A stretch of DNA of 16,697 nucleotides from CAZMXI01 sp964570205 (lineage in GTDB: Bacteria; Planctomycetota; Phycisphaerae; Tepidisphaerales; Tepidisphaeraceae): positions 1 through 16,697 of the forward strand of contig CAZMXI010000114.1 of the NCBI GenBank assembly GCA_964570205.1. The letters run 5' to 3'. The notes under the pieces were generated by a model. It searched no databases and was not told where the DNA came from. It saw only the letters and a list, made by a program, of their open reading frames with translations. Shown here in pieces: positions 6,612 through 14,111 of the stretch (within the stretch, counting starts at the first letter, position 1; every line of letters begins with the position of its first letter). The translations under genes and the position numbers were made by a program.

Positions 6612-6653
6612 TCGGGGGGCACGTCGCATCGGGGGCAAGGGGAGAATGAGGAT

Positions 6654-7091
6654 TTACGAGACCTGGAATTTCCGGGGTTTGGTTTCCTCCCGCTTGTTCA
6701 GGATGACGTTGAGGATGCCATCATGCAGCTTGGCCTCAACCTGCTTGTCATCCACAGTGGGGGGCAGGGTGAAGCTGCGCAGGAAGCGGGTGTATCGCCT
6801 CTCGTTGAGGAGGTAGTCGCCCTGTTTCTGCTCTTCCTGGGCGCGTTCGGCCGAGATGGTGAGGGTTTGGTTTTCGAGGGTGATGTCGATGTCTTCCTTG
6901 CGGAAGCCGGGGAGTTCGGCATCAACGTAGAAGTGATCGGCATCTTCGCGAACATCGACGGCATAAGGCGACCAGGCACGGCCGCCGTTGGGCTCGCCGC
7001 CGAACATACGGTTCAGAACGCCATCAAACTCGCGATGCAGCATGTCGAACGGATCGGACGCAGTCCGCAATGCACGAATCGGAAGTGCCAT
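6654..7091 (-). CDS. Small heat-shock protein, Hsp20/alpha-crystallin family
   Basis: A 145-residue holdase chaperone that binds unfolding proteins in the cytoplasm. The N-terminal arm (DPFDMLHREFDGVLNRMF) leads to the alpha-crystallin domain, about residues 41-138: YAVDVREDADHFYVDAELPG, then DIDITLENQTLTISAER, and the signature AKLHDGILNV at 120-129. The tail PRKFQVS carries a degenerate I/V-x-I/V anchoring motif. AGGAG lies 7 nt upstream of the ATG at 7091, which fixes the start; the frame is open further upstream but has no support. It has its own terminator and diverges from miaA. I see no CIRCE operator or clear heat-shock promoter upstream. Confidence 0.95.
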   Translation of the reverse strand: MALPIRALRTASDPFDMLHREFDGVLNRMFGGEPNGGRAWSPYAVDVREDADHFYVDAELPGFRKEDIDITLENQTLTISAERAQEEQKQGDYLLNERRYTRFLRSFTLPPTVDDKQVEAKLHDGILNVILNKREETKPRKFQVS

Positions 7092-7243
7092 AACTGATCT
7101 CCTTTCTATCTTGCAGTTCTCCAACGCAAGTAGGTAATTCAAACCGTGTGCCAGAAGTCGGCTTGCGTAATTGGCTGTGTGTGCGATATTTACGAAGGCG
7201 GCATTTCGAGGCGTTGGCTGCCATTTTTGCAGGTGTTGCCGAC

Positions 7244-8158
7244 ATGGCAGTTGGGACCAGACAACCGCTGGTGGTGATCGGGCCGACGGGTTCGGGCAAG
7301 TCGCGGCTGGCGCTGCAGATTGCGCGGAAAGCGGGAGGGGAGATTCTGAGCGTGGACTCGATGACAATCTATCGGGGGATGGATGTGGGGACGGCGAAGC
7401 CGACCGCCCAGGAGCGGGCGGAGGTGCCGCATCACCTGATGGACATCGTGGAACCGGATGAGGCGTTTACGGTGGCGCGGTTTGTGGAGATGGCGGATGG
7501 AGTCATTGCGGATGCGGCCAAGCGGGGCGTTCCGCTGGTGGTGACCGGCGGAACGCCGTTGTACTACAAGGCGCTCTTCGAGGGTTTGTTTGACGGGCCG
7601 GGGGCCGATGCCGAGGTCCGTCAGCGGCTGATGAAGATGGGGAACGAGGCGATGCATCGGCGGCTGATGGAGGTGGATCCGCTGGCGGGGGCGCGAATTC
7701 ATGTCAACGACACGAAGCGGCTGGTGCGTGCGCTGGAGGTGCACGCCCTGACGGGGCGGCCGATTTCGGCGTTTCAGACGGAGTGGGCGGCCGAGGCGAC
7801 GAGACATCCGGCGACGTGGGTGGGATTGATGTGGGATCGAGAGGTGTTGAACCGTCGGATCAACGCGCGGGTGAAGCAGATGATGGCCGAGGGATGGGTG
7901 GAGGAGTTGCGGGGGCTGCTGGATCGGTATGGCGGTTTGTCGAGGACGGCGGCGGAGGCGACGGGATATCGGGAGTTGATCGAGCACATTGAGGGAAGGC
8001 TGTCGCGGGATGACGCGGTGGAACGGATCAAGATCGCGACGCGACAGTTGGCGCGGAAGCAGATGAAGTGGTTCAAGCGGTTTCGCGGTGTGCGGTGGCT
8101 GGACGGAGAGGCGGCGGAGGAGCAGAACATCGCAAGGGCGATCGAAGGATGGACATAA
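7244..8158 (+). CDS. miaA: tRNA dimethylallyltransferase MiaA
   Basis: A 304-residue enzyme that adds a dimethylallyl group to N6 of adenosine 37 in tRNAs reading U-starting codons. The Walker A loop GPTGSGKS is at residues 13-20. It is followed by DSMTIYRGMDVGTAKP (38 onward, with the family's catalytic Asp), VPHHLMDIVEP, GGTPLYYKALFEGL and, near the end, the ARKQMKWFKRF stretch, where MiaA proteins typically have RQxTWFR. The ATG at 7244 puts the P-loop at the usual distance from the N-terminus, and AGGTG lies 8 nt upstream. The frame stays open upstream to 7148, but that part is not conserved and would run into the hsp20 promoter region. It is the first gene of the miaA-trxB-rnpA-yidD run. 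Confidence 0.95.
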   Translation: MAVGTRQPLVVIGPTGSGKSRLALQIARKAGGEILSVDSMTIYRGMDVGTAKPTAQERAEVPHHLMDIVEPDEAFTVARFVEMADGVIADAAKRGVPLVVTGGTPLYYKALFEGLFDGPGADAEVRQRLMKMGNEAMHRRLMEVDPLAGARIHVNDTKRLVRALEVHALTGRPISAFQTEWAAEATRHPATWVGLMWDREVLNRRINARVKQMMAEGWVEELRGLLDRYGGLSRTAAEATGYRELIEHIEGRLSRDDAVERIKIATRQLARKQMKWFKRFRGVRWLDGEAAEEQNIARAIEGWT

Positions 8159-8176
8159 GGAAAATCGGGTCGTCGC

Positions 8177-8185
8177 TGCTACAAT
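8177..8185 (+). promoter_or_regulatory. Extended -10 element ahead of trxB
   Basis: TGC-TACAAT (8177-8185) matches an extended -10 (TGn-TATAAT with one change) and lies 9 nt before the trxB ATG. No -35 box is visible at 17 bp, as expected for extended -10 promoters. The predicted start of transcription falls at or within a few bases of the ATG, so the transcript would be leaderless or nearly so. No Shine-Dalgarno site is present. Confidence 0.45.
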
Positions 8186-8194
8186 GGGAATGAT

Positions 8195-9169
8195 ATGGCA
8201 GAGAAGCTCGTGATTATCGGTTCGGGTCCGGCGGGATGGACTTGCGCGGTGTACGGGGCGCGTGCGAGCCTGAATCCGCTGGTTTTTGAAGGCGCGATTT
8301 CCGAGGACAACCGTTTGAAGGGGACGCTGCCGCTGGGGCAGCTCAATCTGACGACCGAGGTCGAGAACTTCCCGGGTTTCCCGGAGGGAATCCAGGGGCC
8401 GGAATTGATGATGAAGATGCGCGAGCAGGCCGAGCGGTTCGGAACGCGCATCATGACGGAGGATGTCCTGAGCGTGGACCTGTCGAAGCGTCCGTTTGTC
8501 ATCCGGGACACGTCGGGCGGGACGACGGAGGCGCATGCGGTGGTGGTGGCGACGGGGGCGAGCGCGAATTACATCGGTCTGGAGTCGGAGGGGCGGTTCA
8601 AGAATCACGGCGTGTCGGCGTGCGCGGTATGCGACGGGGCGCTGCCGCGGTTCCGGAACAAGCCGGTGGTGGTGGTGGGCGGAGGCGACAGCGCGGCGGA
8701 AGAGGCGACGTATCTGACGAAATTCGCCAGTACGATCTACCTGGTGCATCGCCGGGACAAGCTGCGCGCCAGCACGATCATGGCGGATCGGCTTCTAAGC
8801 AACGAGAAGGTAACGCCGGTGTGGGATTCGGTGGTTCAGGAAGTTCTGGGAGACGATGAACGGGGGATGACGGGCGTGCGGGTGAAGAACGTTCAGACGA
8901 TGGAAGAGAAAGAGATTGAGGCGACCGGGCTGTTCGTGGCGATCGGGCACACGCCGAACACGAAGTTCCTGAACAACCAGTTGAAACTGGACCCGCGCGG
9001 GTACATCCTTCTGGAGGATGCGTTCCGGACGACGACGAGCGTGGAGGGCGTGTTCGCCGCGGGAGATGTGGCCGATGCGACGTATCGGCAGGCGATCACC
9101 GCGGCGGCGATGGGATGTAAGGCGGCGCTGGATGCCGAGCGATGGCTGGCGGGGAAGGGATTTCATTGA
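8195..9169 (+). CDS. trxB: Thioredoxin reductase (NADPH)
   Basis: A 324-residue flavoenzyme that passes electrons from NADPH to thioredoxin. The FAD-binding GSGPAG is at residues 9-14. The redox-active pair C143-A-V-C146-D-G is the canonical CxxC. The NADPH-binding GGGDSA is at 162-167, followed by HRRD, and the second FAD motif (FAAGDVAD) lies near the C-terminus. The length is that of the low-molecular-weight bacterial type. W15 after the first glycine motif, where Tyr is common, is a mild variation. It starts 36 bp after miaA behind an extended -10 box, so it probably has its own promoter besides readthrough. The rnpA start follows its stop after one base. Confidence 0.95.
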   Translation: MAEKLVIIGSGPAGWTCAVYGARASLNPLVFEGAISEDNRLKGTLPLGQLNLTTEVENFPGFPEGIQGPELMMKMREQAERFGTRIMTEDVLSVDLSKRPFVIRDTSGGTTEAHAVVVATGASANYIGLESEGRFKNHGVSACAVCDGALPRFRNKPVVVVGGGDSAAEEATYLTKFASTIYLVHRRDKLRASTIMADRLLSNEKVTPVWDSVVQEVLGDDERGMTGVRVKNVQTMEEKEIEATGLFVAIGHTPNTKFLNNQLKLDPRGYILLEDAFRTTTSVEGVFAAGDVADATYRQAITAAAMGCKAALDAERWLAGKGFH

Positions 9170-9170
9170 G

Positions 9171-9554
9171 GTGCGCTACACATTTCCGAAGGCGATGCGG
9201 ATACGCTCGCGGGAGGAGTTTTCGCGGGTGTTTGAGGGGCGGGTGCGTGAATCGCGCGGGCCGCTGACCCTGTATGGGGTTCCGAACGCACTGGAGCGGG
9301 CGCGCCTGGGGATTTCCATTTCGCGCAAGGTGGGGACAGCGCCGCGCCGCAACCGGATCAAGCGGCTGTTGCGGGAGGCGTTCCGGCAGCGTCAGCACGA
9401 TATGCCGGCCGGATATGACGTGGTGATCGTGGTCCGACCGCATGAGCCGCTCATGCTGGCGGCCTATCAGGCGCTGTTGACGGGGCTGATGCTGAAATTG
9501 CACGCAACATGGCGGAATCGCGGCGAGGCGGCGGGTCCGCGGAGGATGGATTAA
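9171..9554 (+). CDS. rnpA: Ribonuclease P protein component
   Basis: A 127-residue basic protein, the protein subunit that helps the RNase P RNA trim the 5' ends of tRNA precursors. The N-terminal YTFPKAMRIRSREEFSRVF matches the family start, which supports the GTG at 9171, one base after the trxB stop. The RNA-binding signature KVGTAPRRNRIKRLLREAFR is intact, and the VVIVVRP strand follows. GGAAGGG about 12 nt upstream, inside the trxB end, is the likely ribosome site. The usual upstream neighbour rpmH is missing and trxB takes its place; yidD follows after 6 bp as in most bacteria. Confidence 0.93.
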   Translation: MRYTFPKAMRIRSREEFSRVFEGRVRESRGPLTLYGVPNALERARLGISISRKVGTAPRRNRIKRLLREAFRQRQHDMPAGYDVVIVVRPHEPLMLAAYQALLTGLMLKLHATWRNRGEAAGPRRMD

Positions 9555-9560
9555 GGCGCC

Positions 9561-9767
9561 ATGCGGTGGATGCTGATCCAGCTTGTGTATCTGTACCGGG
9601 GCACGCTCGGCCCGCTGATGGGCGGGCACTGCCGGTTCACGCCGACGTGCTCGCAGTACGCGATCGACGCGTTGACCAGGCACGGGGCGATCAAAGGCAC
9701 CTGGCGAACGATCCGGCGGGTGCTGCGGTGCCATCCGTGGGGCGGGAGCGGATACGACCCGGCGTGA
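9561..9767 (+). CDS. yidD: Membrane protein insertion efficiency factor YidD
   Basis: A 68-residue protein that assists YidC-dependent insertion of membrane proteins. It has the complete family signature: LVYLYRGTLGPLMG, CRFTPTCSQYAIDAL with its two cysteines, the GAIKGTW helix, and RCHPWGGSGYDP at the end. The N-terminal stretch acts as an amphipathic membrane-associated helix. It follows rnpA by 6 bp, the standard arrangement. YidC, usually next, is absent and a sensor kinase gene takes its position. AAGG lies close before the ATG. Confidence 0.95.
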   Translation: MRWMLIQLVYLYRGTLGPLMGGHCRFTPTCSQYAIDALTRHGAIKGTWRTIRRVLRCHPWGGSGYDPA

Positions 9768-9786
9768 GGAAACCGGGACCCGGGCT

Positions 9787-9792
9787 TATACT
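9787..9792 (+). promoter_or_regulatory. -10-like box ahead of the sensor kinase gene
   Basis: TATACT lies exactly 7 nt before the ATG at 9800, so transcription would begin at the start codon itself. No -35 box and no Shine-Dalgarno site are seen, which fits a leaderless mRNA. The short yidD-kinase gap (32 bp) holds nothing else. Confidence 0.4.
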
Positions 9793-9799
9793 GGCGGAC

Positions 9800-11323
9800 A
9801 TGACGCTGCGGCGAAAGATGGGATATCAGATTGCGGCGATGATCGTCGGGCTGGTGCTGATGATCGGGGCCGGTTTGTGGGGGGTGTTGGGGATGCACGC
9901 GGATTTCTCATCGGCGATTGCGGGATACGAGGAGCTGAGGTCGGTTTACGAGATCAGCTCTCACGTGGCGGTGGCGCGGACGCTGCTGACGCTGCCGGGG
10001 GGCGATGCGCGGCAGGCGATGCAGCAACTGCAGACGGCAGCGGGCAAACTGAAGTTGTTCGCGGCGGTCGGCGCGGGCGGGCCGGCCGGGAGTCTGCGCG
10101 GGGAGATCGGGAAGGAACTGGAGAGCGCGCAGGCGCAGTTGTGGGGGGTGATTGCGGCGGGACGAGAGGGCGATGCCCGGGAAATGCTGCCGGCGCTGAA
10201 TCGAATACTCGTCCAGGCGAGCAACCTGGCGGCGGAGATGCGCGGTCAGATTGAGCGGACGCAGGAGGCGGCAAATCGCAAGCGGCGGACGACGGTGACC
10301 GCACTGGCGGCGGTGTCGGCCGTGGCCGCGGCGGGGACGATCCTGGTGGGGGTTTGGCACTATCGCAGCGTGATGCGGCCGTTGACAAGGTTCGGGCAGG
10401 GCGTTCGGCGGGTCGCCGAGGGGCAGTTCGCCGAGCGTGTTGAAGAGCAGGGCCACGCGGAGTTCGAGGCCCTGGCGAAGGACTTCAACCGCATGGCCGC
10501 TGAGTTGCATGGACTGTATCGGGAACTGGAACGGAAGGTGGCGGAGAAGAGCCGGGAGCTGGTGCGGTCGGAGCGTCTGGCGAGCGTGGGTTATCTGGCC
10601 GCGGGGGTGGCGCACGAGATCAACAATCCGATCGGGATCATTGCCGGGTATGCGGAATTTGCGCAGAAGAAACTCGATGGCGAGGACGCGGCGGTGGCGG
10701 TGGAAGAGGCGAGGCGGACGCTGGGGGTGATCTGCGAGGAGGCGTTCCGGTGCAAGCAGATCGTGCAGAAGCTGCTGACGCTGGCGCGGCCGGGGGAGGA
10801 GCGGAGAGCGGCGGTGTCGCTGGGTCGGATTGCGTCGGAGGTGGTGTCGATCGTGGGCGGGCTGCAGGATGACGCGCGGGGAGACTTGGCCCTGGAGGTT
10901 GCGCAAGGCCCGGATCTGACGGTGCTGGCGAGCGAGGGAGAGATGAAGCAGGTTGTGTTGAACCTGACTCTGAACGCGCTGGAGGCGGTTAAGGAGAATG
11001 GGGGGCGTGTGCGGGTTGCGGTGACTGGTGAAGCGGGGAAAGTGAAGCTGGTGGTCGAGGACACGGGGCGCGGAATGAGCGCGGAGGTGCTGGAGCGGAT
11101 CTTCGAGCCATTTTATACTGGGAAACGGGGCTCGGCAGCGCCCGGCACGGGCCTGGGGCTGTCGATTACGCATGCGATCGTGGAGAATCATGGCGGGCGG
11201 ATCGTGGCCGAGAGCGATGGCGTGGGGAAAGGCAGCCGGTTTGTGGTGGAGTTGCCGGGGCTGGGGGAGGGAGTCGAGCAGGCCAAGGGTGACAACGTGA
11301 CCAGGGCGGGCGGAGGCATGTGA
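9800..11323 (+). CDS. Membrane sensor histidine kinase
   Basis: A 507-residue two-component sensor. TM1 is at about 9-30, a 130-residue helical periplasmic region follows, TM2 is at about 164-184, and a HAMP linker at about 185-240 (PLTRFGQGVRRVAEGQF). The phosphorylation site is H272 in GVAHEINNP, of the NtrB/ZraS-like HEINNP class. The ATPase domain has its N-box (N388, N392 in NLTLNALEAV), G1 box (D421-TGRGM), F box (IFEPFYTGK) and G2 box (G449-TGLGLSI). All catalytic parts are present, so it should be active. The signal is unknown; the periplasmic part resembles four-helix sensor domains. Its ATG sits 7 nt after a -10-like box. The stop overlaps the start of the response regulator gene. 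Confidence 0.92.
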   Translation: MTLRRKMGYQIAAMIVGLVLMIGAGLWGVLGMHADFSSAIAGYEELRSVYEISSHVAVARTLLTLPGGDARQAMQQLQTAAGKLKLFAAVGAGGPAGSLRGEIGKELESAQAQLWGVIAAGREGDAREMLPALNRILVQASNLAAEMRGQIERTQEAANRKRRTTVTALAAVSAVAAAGTILVGVWHYRSVMRPLTRFGQGVRRVAEGQFAERVEEQGHAEFEALAKDFNRMAAELHGLYRELERKVAEKSRELVRSERLASVGYLAAGVAHEINNPIGIIAGYAEFAQKKLDGEDAAVAVEEARRTLGVICEEAFRCKQIVQKLLTLARPGEERRAAVSLGRIASEVVSIVGGLQDDARGDLALEVAQGPDLTVLASEGEMKQVVLNLTLNALEAVKENGGRVRVAVTGEAGKVKLVVEDTGRGMSAEVLERIFEPFYTGKRGSAAPGTGLGLSITHAIVENHGGRIVAESDGVGKGSRFVVELPGLGEGVEQAKGDNVTRAGGGM

Positions 11324-11922
11324 TGGGGCCGGTGAAGGACATGTCGGTGCTGGTGGTGGAAGATGAAGCGCGGATGCGCGAGCTGCTGGAGCGCGCGATC
11401 GGGTCGTGGGGGCACGAGGTGCGCTCAGCGCGGACGGGCGAGGACGCCATCCGGTTGCTGGAGGACAAGCCAAGCGCCATTGTGCTGCTGGACCTGAACC
11501 TGCCCGGAATGGGCGGGATGGAGTGCTTTGAGGTGGTGCGCCGGCGATGGCCGGAGACGCAGGTGGTCGTACTGACCGGGTTCGGGGATCTGGAGTCGGC
11601 CAAGCGGGCAATCCACCTGGACGTGGTGGAGTTCCTGACCAAGCCATGTCATCTGGGAGATATGGAGGTGGCGCTGGACCGGGCGCGCAAGCGGCTGGAA
11701 GAGCGGACCAAGCTGCCGGAGACGCAGGCGGCCGAGGGCGACCCGGCGCCCGAGGCGGGAGAGACCGCCACGCTGGAGCAGTATGAACGGCAACATATCA
11801 TCGAGGCGTTGAAGCGGCATGGGGGCAATCGAAGCGAGACGGCGGCGGAACTGGGGATCAGTCTTCGGACGCTGTACTACCGGCTGGCGGAGTATCAGAG
11901 GCAGGGTTACGAGGTGGAATAG
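11323..11922 (+). CDS. Response regulator, receiver plus Fis-type helix-turn-helix (PrrA/RegA/ActR-like)
   Basis: A 199-residue DNA-binding response regulator. The receiver domain (about 7-125) has E13-D14 in the acidic pocket, phospho-acceptor D57 (VLLDLNLPG), switch T85 and K107 (FLTKP). A linker rich in Pro and Glu leads to a C-terminal Fis-type helix-turn-helix (about 150-195, GGNRSETAAELGISLRTLYYRL). It has no AAA+ domain, so it is not a sigma54 activator; the layout is that of the redox regulators PrrA, RegA and ActR. The start overlaps the kinase stop (TGATG) with GGAGG 6 nt upstream; a GTG one codon earlier is possible. It is the cognate partner of the kinase. The korAB genes that follow are possible targets (inference). 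Confidence 0.9.
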   Translation: MGPVKDMSVLVVEDEARMRELLERAIGSWGHEVRSARTGEDAIRLLEDKPSAIVLLDLNLPGMGGMECFEVVRRRWPETQVVVLTGFGDLESAKRAIHLDVVEFLTKPCHLGDMEVALDRARKRLEERTKLPETQAAEGDPAPEAGETATLEQYERQHIIEALKRHGGNRSETAAELGISLRTLYYRLAEYQRQGYEVE

Positions 11923-11951
11923 CCCGCCATGGGTAGGCCGAATGGCGCAAT

Positions 11952-11967
11952 TGTGAAATGCTTCACG
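11952..11967. promoter_or_regulatory. CRP/FNR-like palindrome upstream of korA
   Basis: TGTGA-N6-TCACG matches nine of ten positions of the TGTGA-N6-TCACA operator bound by CRP-family regulators. The centre (11959.5) lies about 71 bp before the predicted korA transcription start, a spacing used by class I activators in Escherichia coli. The palindrome is short, so chance remains possible. Confidence 0.35.
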
Positions 11968-11995
11968 TGAAAATGGGAGTTGGGCCGATCGGCTA

Positions 11996-12024
11996 TTGAA
12001 AACGCCGGGGGGGACAGGTATTGT
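11996..12024 (+). promoter_or_regulatory. Sigma70-like promoter of korAB
   Basis: TTGAAA (11996-12001), a 17-bp spacer and TATTGT (12019-12024). The spacer contains seven G in a row. ACGCC (12002-12006) and the reverse-matching GGCGT (12028-12032), with GACA (12013-12016) and TGTC (12022-12025) inside them, form a bulged inverted repeat across the -10 box that could be an operator. Transcription would start near 12031, leaving a leader of about 155 nt before the ATG. Confidence 0.45.
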
Positions 12025-12185
12025 CCGGCGTTCGTTGGCGGGAGGGATGTTTCAGGATCGGGTGTTTCAACCGGGGTTTGCGACGCCGATCGACTTTCCT
12101 GACCGTCTTGATTGGCCGGGGCGCGACCTGCGAAGGGGCCGGGTTGGCGTACGGCCGGTGATTGTCGCGTATCGCGGAACCTCAC

Positions 12186-14063
12186 ATGAGCACAGCAACT
12201 TCAGCAGTCGGCGCCGCCGGCGCCCAGAAGCCGGTCGTAACGATCCCGTCGGTAACGATTCGCTTCGTGGGCGACAGCGGCGATGGCATGCAGCTTGTCG
12301 GGATGCAGTTCAGCGACACGTCGGCGCTGGTGGGCAACGACATCGCGACCCTGCCCGATTATCCGTCGGAAATCCGCGCTCCGGCCGGCACCGTCGCGGG
12401 TGTGAGCGGTTTTCAGATCCAGATCGCGGCCAACGACATTTACACGCCGGGCGACGAGGTGGATGCCTTGGTGGCGATGAACCCGGCGGCGCTGAAGGCG
12501 AACCTGCGCAGCGTCAAGAAGAGCGGGATTGTCCTGGTGAACGAAGATGCGTTCACGCCGGCCGACCTGAAGAAGGCAGGTTACGAGAAGAGCCCGCTGG
12601 ACGATTCGTCGCTGGCGGGATACCGGGTGATAAAGCTGCCGATCAACCGGATGAACGCCGAGGCGGTGAAGGATTGCGGGCTCAACCTCAAGCAGGTGGA
12701 CCGCTGCAAGAATTTCTTTGCGCTGGGCGTGGTGTACTGGCTGTATGACCGGCCGCTTGAGCCGACGCTGCACTACATACAGGAGAAGTTCGCGAAGAAG
12801 CTGCCGGCCGTGGCGCAGGCGAACCAGTTGACGCTTCGGGCCGGCTACAACTATGGCGAAACGAGCGAGCTGCTGCACGAACAGTACAGGATCGATCGAG
12901 CGCCGCTGCCGGCGGGAACGTACCGCCGGGTGACCGGGAATGAGGCGGTGGCGCTGGGGCTGGTGACGGCGGCGAAGCTGGCGGGCAAGGAGCTGTTCTA
13001 CGGCAGCTACCCCATCACCCCGGCCAGCGACATCCTGCATTCGCTTGCGGAAATGAAGAACCATCGCGTGGTGACCTTCCAGGCCGAGGATGAGATCTGC
13101 GGGATCGGGTCGGCGGTTGGGGCGGCGTTCGGCGGGGCCCTGGCCGCTACCGGCACGAGCGGCCCGGGCATGGCCCTGAAGACCGAGGCCATCGGCCTGG
13201 CTGTGATGACGGAACTGCCGCTGGTGATCATCAATGTGCAGCGCGGTGGCCCGAGCACGGGCCTGCCGACGAAGACCGAGCAGGCGGATCTGTTCCAGGC
13301 CATCATGGGCCGCAACGGCGAGTGCCCGCTGCCTGTGATCGCGTGCGCCTCGCCATCGGATGCCTTCTGGGCCGCGATCGAGGCGTTCCGGATCGCCGTG
13401 CGGTACATGACGCCGGTGATCCTGCTTTCCGACGGCTATCTGGGCAACGGCGCTGAGCCGTTCCTCGTGCCGGATGTCTCGAAGCTTCCGAAAATCCAGG
13501 TACAGCACCCGGCCGAGCCCAACGACCCCAAGGGCTTCATGCCGTACAAGCGAAACGGCGACATGGCGCGGCCGTGGGCGATTCCCGGGACGCCCGGGCT
13601 CGAGCACCGCATCGGCGGCCTGGAGAAAGCCGACGGGGCGGGCAACGTCAGCCACGATCCGATCAACCACGAAAAGATGTGCCAGTTCCGGGCGGCCAAG
13701 GTCGCCGGGATCGAGCCGGCCGGAGACCCATACCTGTGGACCGGGGCGCAGCAGGGCGAGGTGCTGCTGCTCGGCTGGGGCGGCACCTATGGCGCCATCA
13801 AGGCGGGCGTGCTGGAACTGGGCAGGCAGGGGATCGAGGCGTCGGCGTGCCATCTGAGGTACCTCAACCCGCTGCCGAAGGATCTGGGGGACATCCTGAA
13901 GCGATTCAGGAAAGTGATCATCCCCGAGCTGAATCTCGGGCAACTCGAATATGTCATCCGGGCCGAGTACCTGATCGCGCCGCTGAGCCTGACCAAGGTT
14001 CGCGGGCAGCCGTTCACGCGGTCGGACATAGTCGAAGGCGTGAAGAAGCTGATCGGGAAGTAA
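12186..14063 (+). CDS. korA: 2-oxoacid:ferredoxin oxidoreductase, alpha subunit (gamma-alpha fusion), KorA-like
   Basis: A 625-residue subunit of an enzyme that decarboxylates a 2-oxoacid, probably 2-oxoglutarate, to an acyl-CoA while reducing ferredoxin (reversible in principle). Residues about 24-190 are the gamma domain, opening with the GDSGDGM motif at 29-35. The alpha domain follows, with YPITPASDI at 275, GTSGPGM at 323-329, and the RGGPSTGLPTKTEQ stretch from 353. The C-terminal domain with LRYLNPLP completes the two-subunit KorA type known from Mycobacterium and Hydrogenobacter. 2-Oxoglutarate is favoured over pyruvate by architecture only. I prefer the ATG at 12186; a TTG 24 bp earlier is possible. 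There is no clear Shine-Dalgarno site. C-ending codons predominate, unlike the genes just upstream, suggesting high expression. Confidence 0.9.
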   Translation: MSTATSAVGAAGAQKPVVTIPSVTIRFVGDSGDGMQLVGMQFSDTSALVGNDIATLPDYPSEIRAPAGTVAGVSGFQIQIAANDIYTPGDEVDALVAMNPAALKANLRSVKKSGIVLVNEDAFTPADLKKAGYEKSPLDDSSLAGYRVIKLPINRMNAEAVKDCGLNLKQVDRCKNFFALGVVYWLYDRPLEPTLHYIQEKFAKKLPAVAQANQLTLRAGYNYGETSELLHEQYRIDRAPLPAGTYRRVTGNEAVALGLVTAAKLAGKELFYGSYPITPASDILHSLAEMKNHRVVTFQAEDEICGIGSAVGAAFGGALAATGTSGPGMALKTEAIGLAVMTELPLVIINVQRGGPSTGLPTKTEQADLFQAIMGRNGECPLPVIACASPSDAFWAAIEAFRIAVRYMTPVILLSDGYLGNGAEPFLVPDVSKLPKIQVQHPAEPNDPKGFMPYKRNGDMARPWAIPGTPGLEHRIGGLEKADGAGNVSHDPINHEKMCQFRAAKVAGIEPAGDPYLWTGAQQGEVLLLGWGGTYGAIKAGVLELGRQGIEASACHLRYLNPLPKDLGDILKRFRKVIIPELNLGQLEYVIRAEYLIAPLSLTKVRGQPFTRSDIVEGVKKLIGK

Positions 14064-14111
14064 CGCACAGGCCGGAGATCCGCATTCTCAGGCGGAAGCA
14101 TTGGTAGGTGT

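Noticed and set aside
7148..7243. A 32-residue N-terminal extension of MiaA
   Set aside because: MiaA proteins begin 8-15 residues before the P-loop. The extension lacks a ribosome site and would cover the divergent promoter region.
7190..8749. A 519-codon minus-strand open frame opposite miaA and trxB
   Set aside because: The translation is dominated by Arg, His and Pro, typical of the reverse of G-rich coding DNA, and both + strand genes are unmistakable.
9908..11647. A 579-codon minus-strand open frame opposite the sensor kinase
   Set aside because: It lies antisense to a kinase with all catalytic boxes intact; the protein is Arg/Pro/His-rich with no recognisable domain.
12201..13943. 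A 580-codon minus-strand open frame opposite korA
   Set aside because: It is a mirror of a strongly codon-biased gene; no domain is recognisable and the + strand frame carries all KorA motifs.
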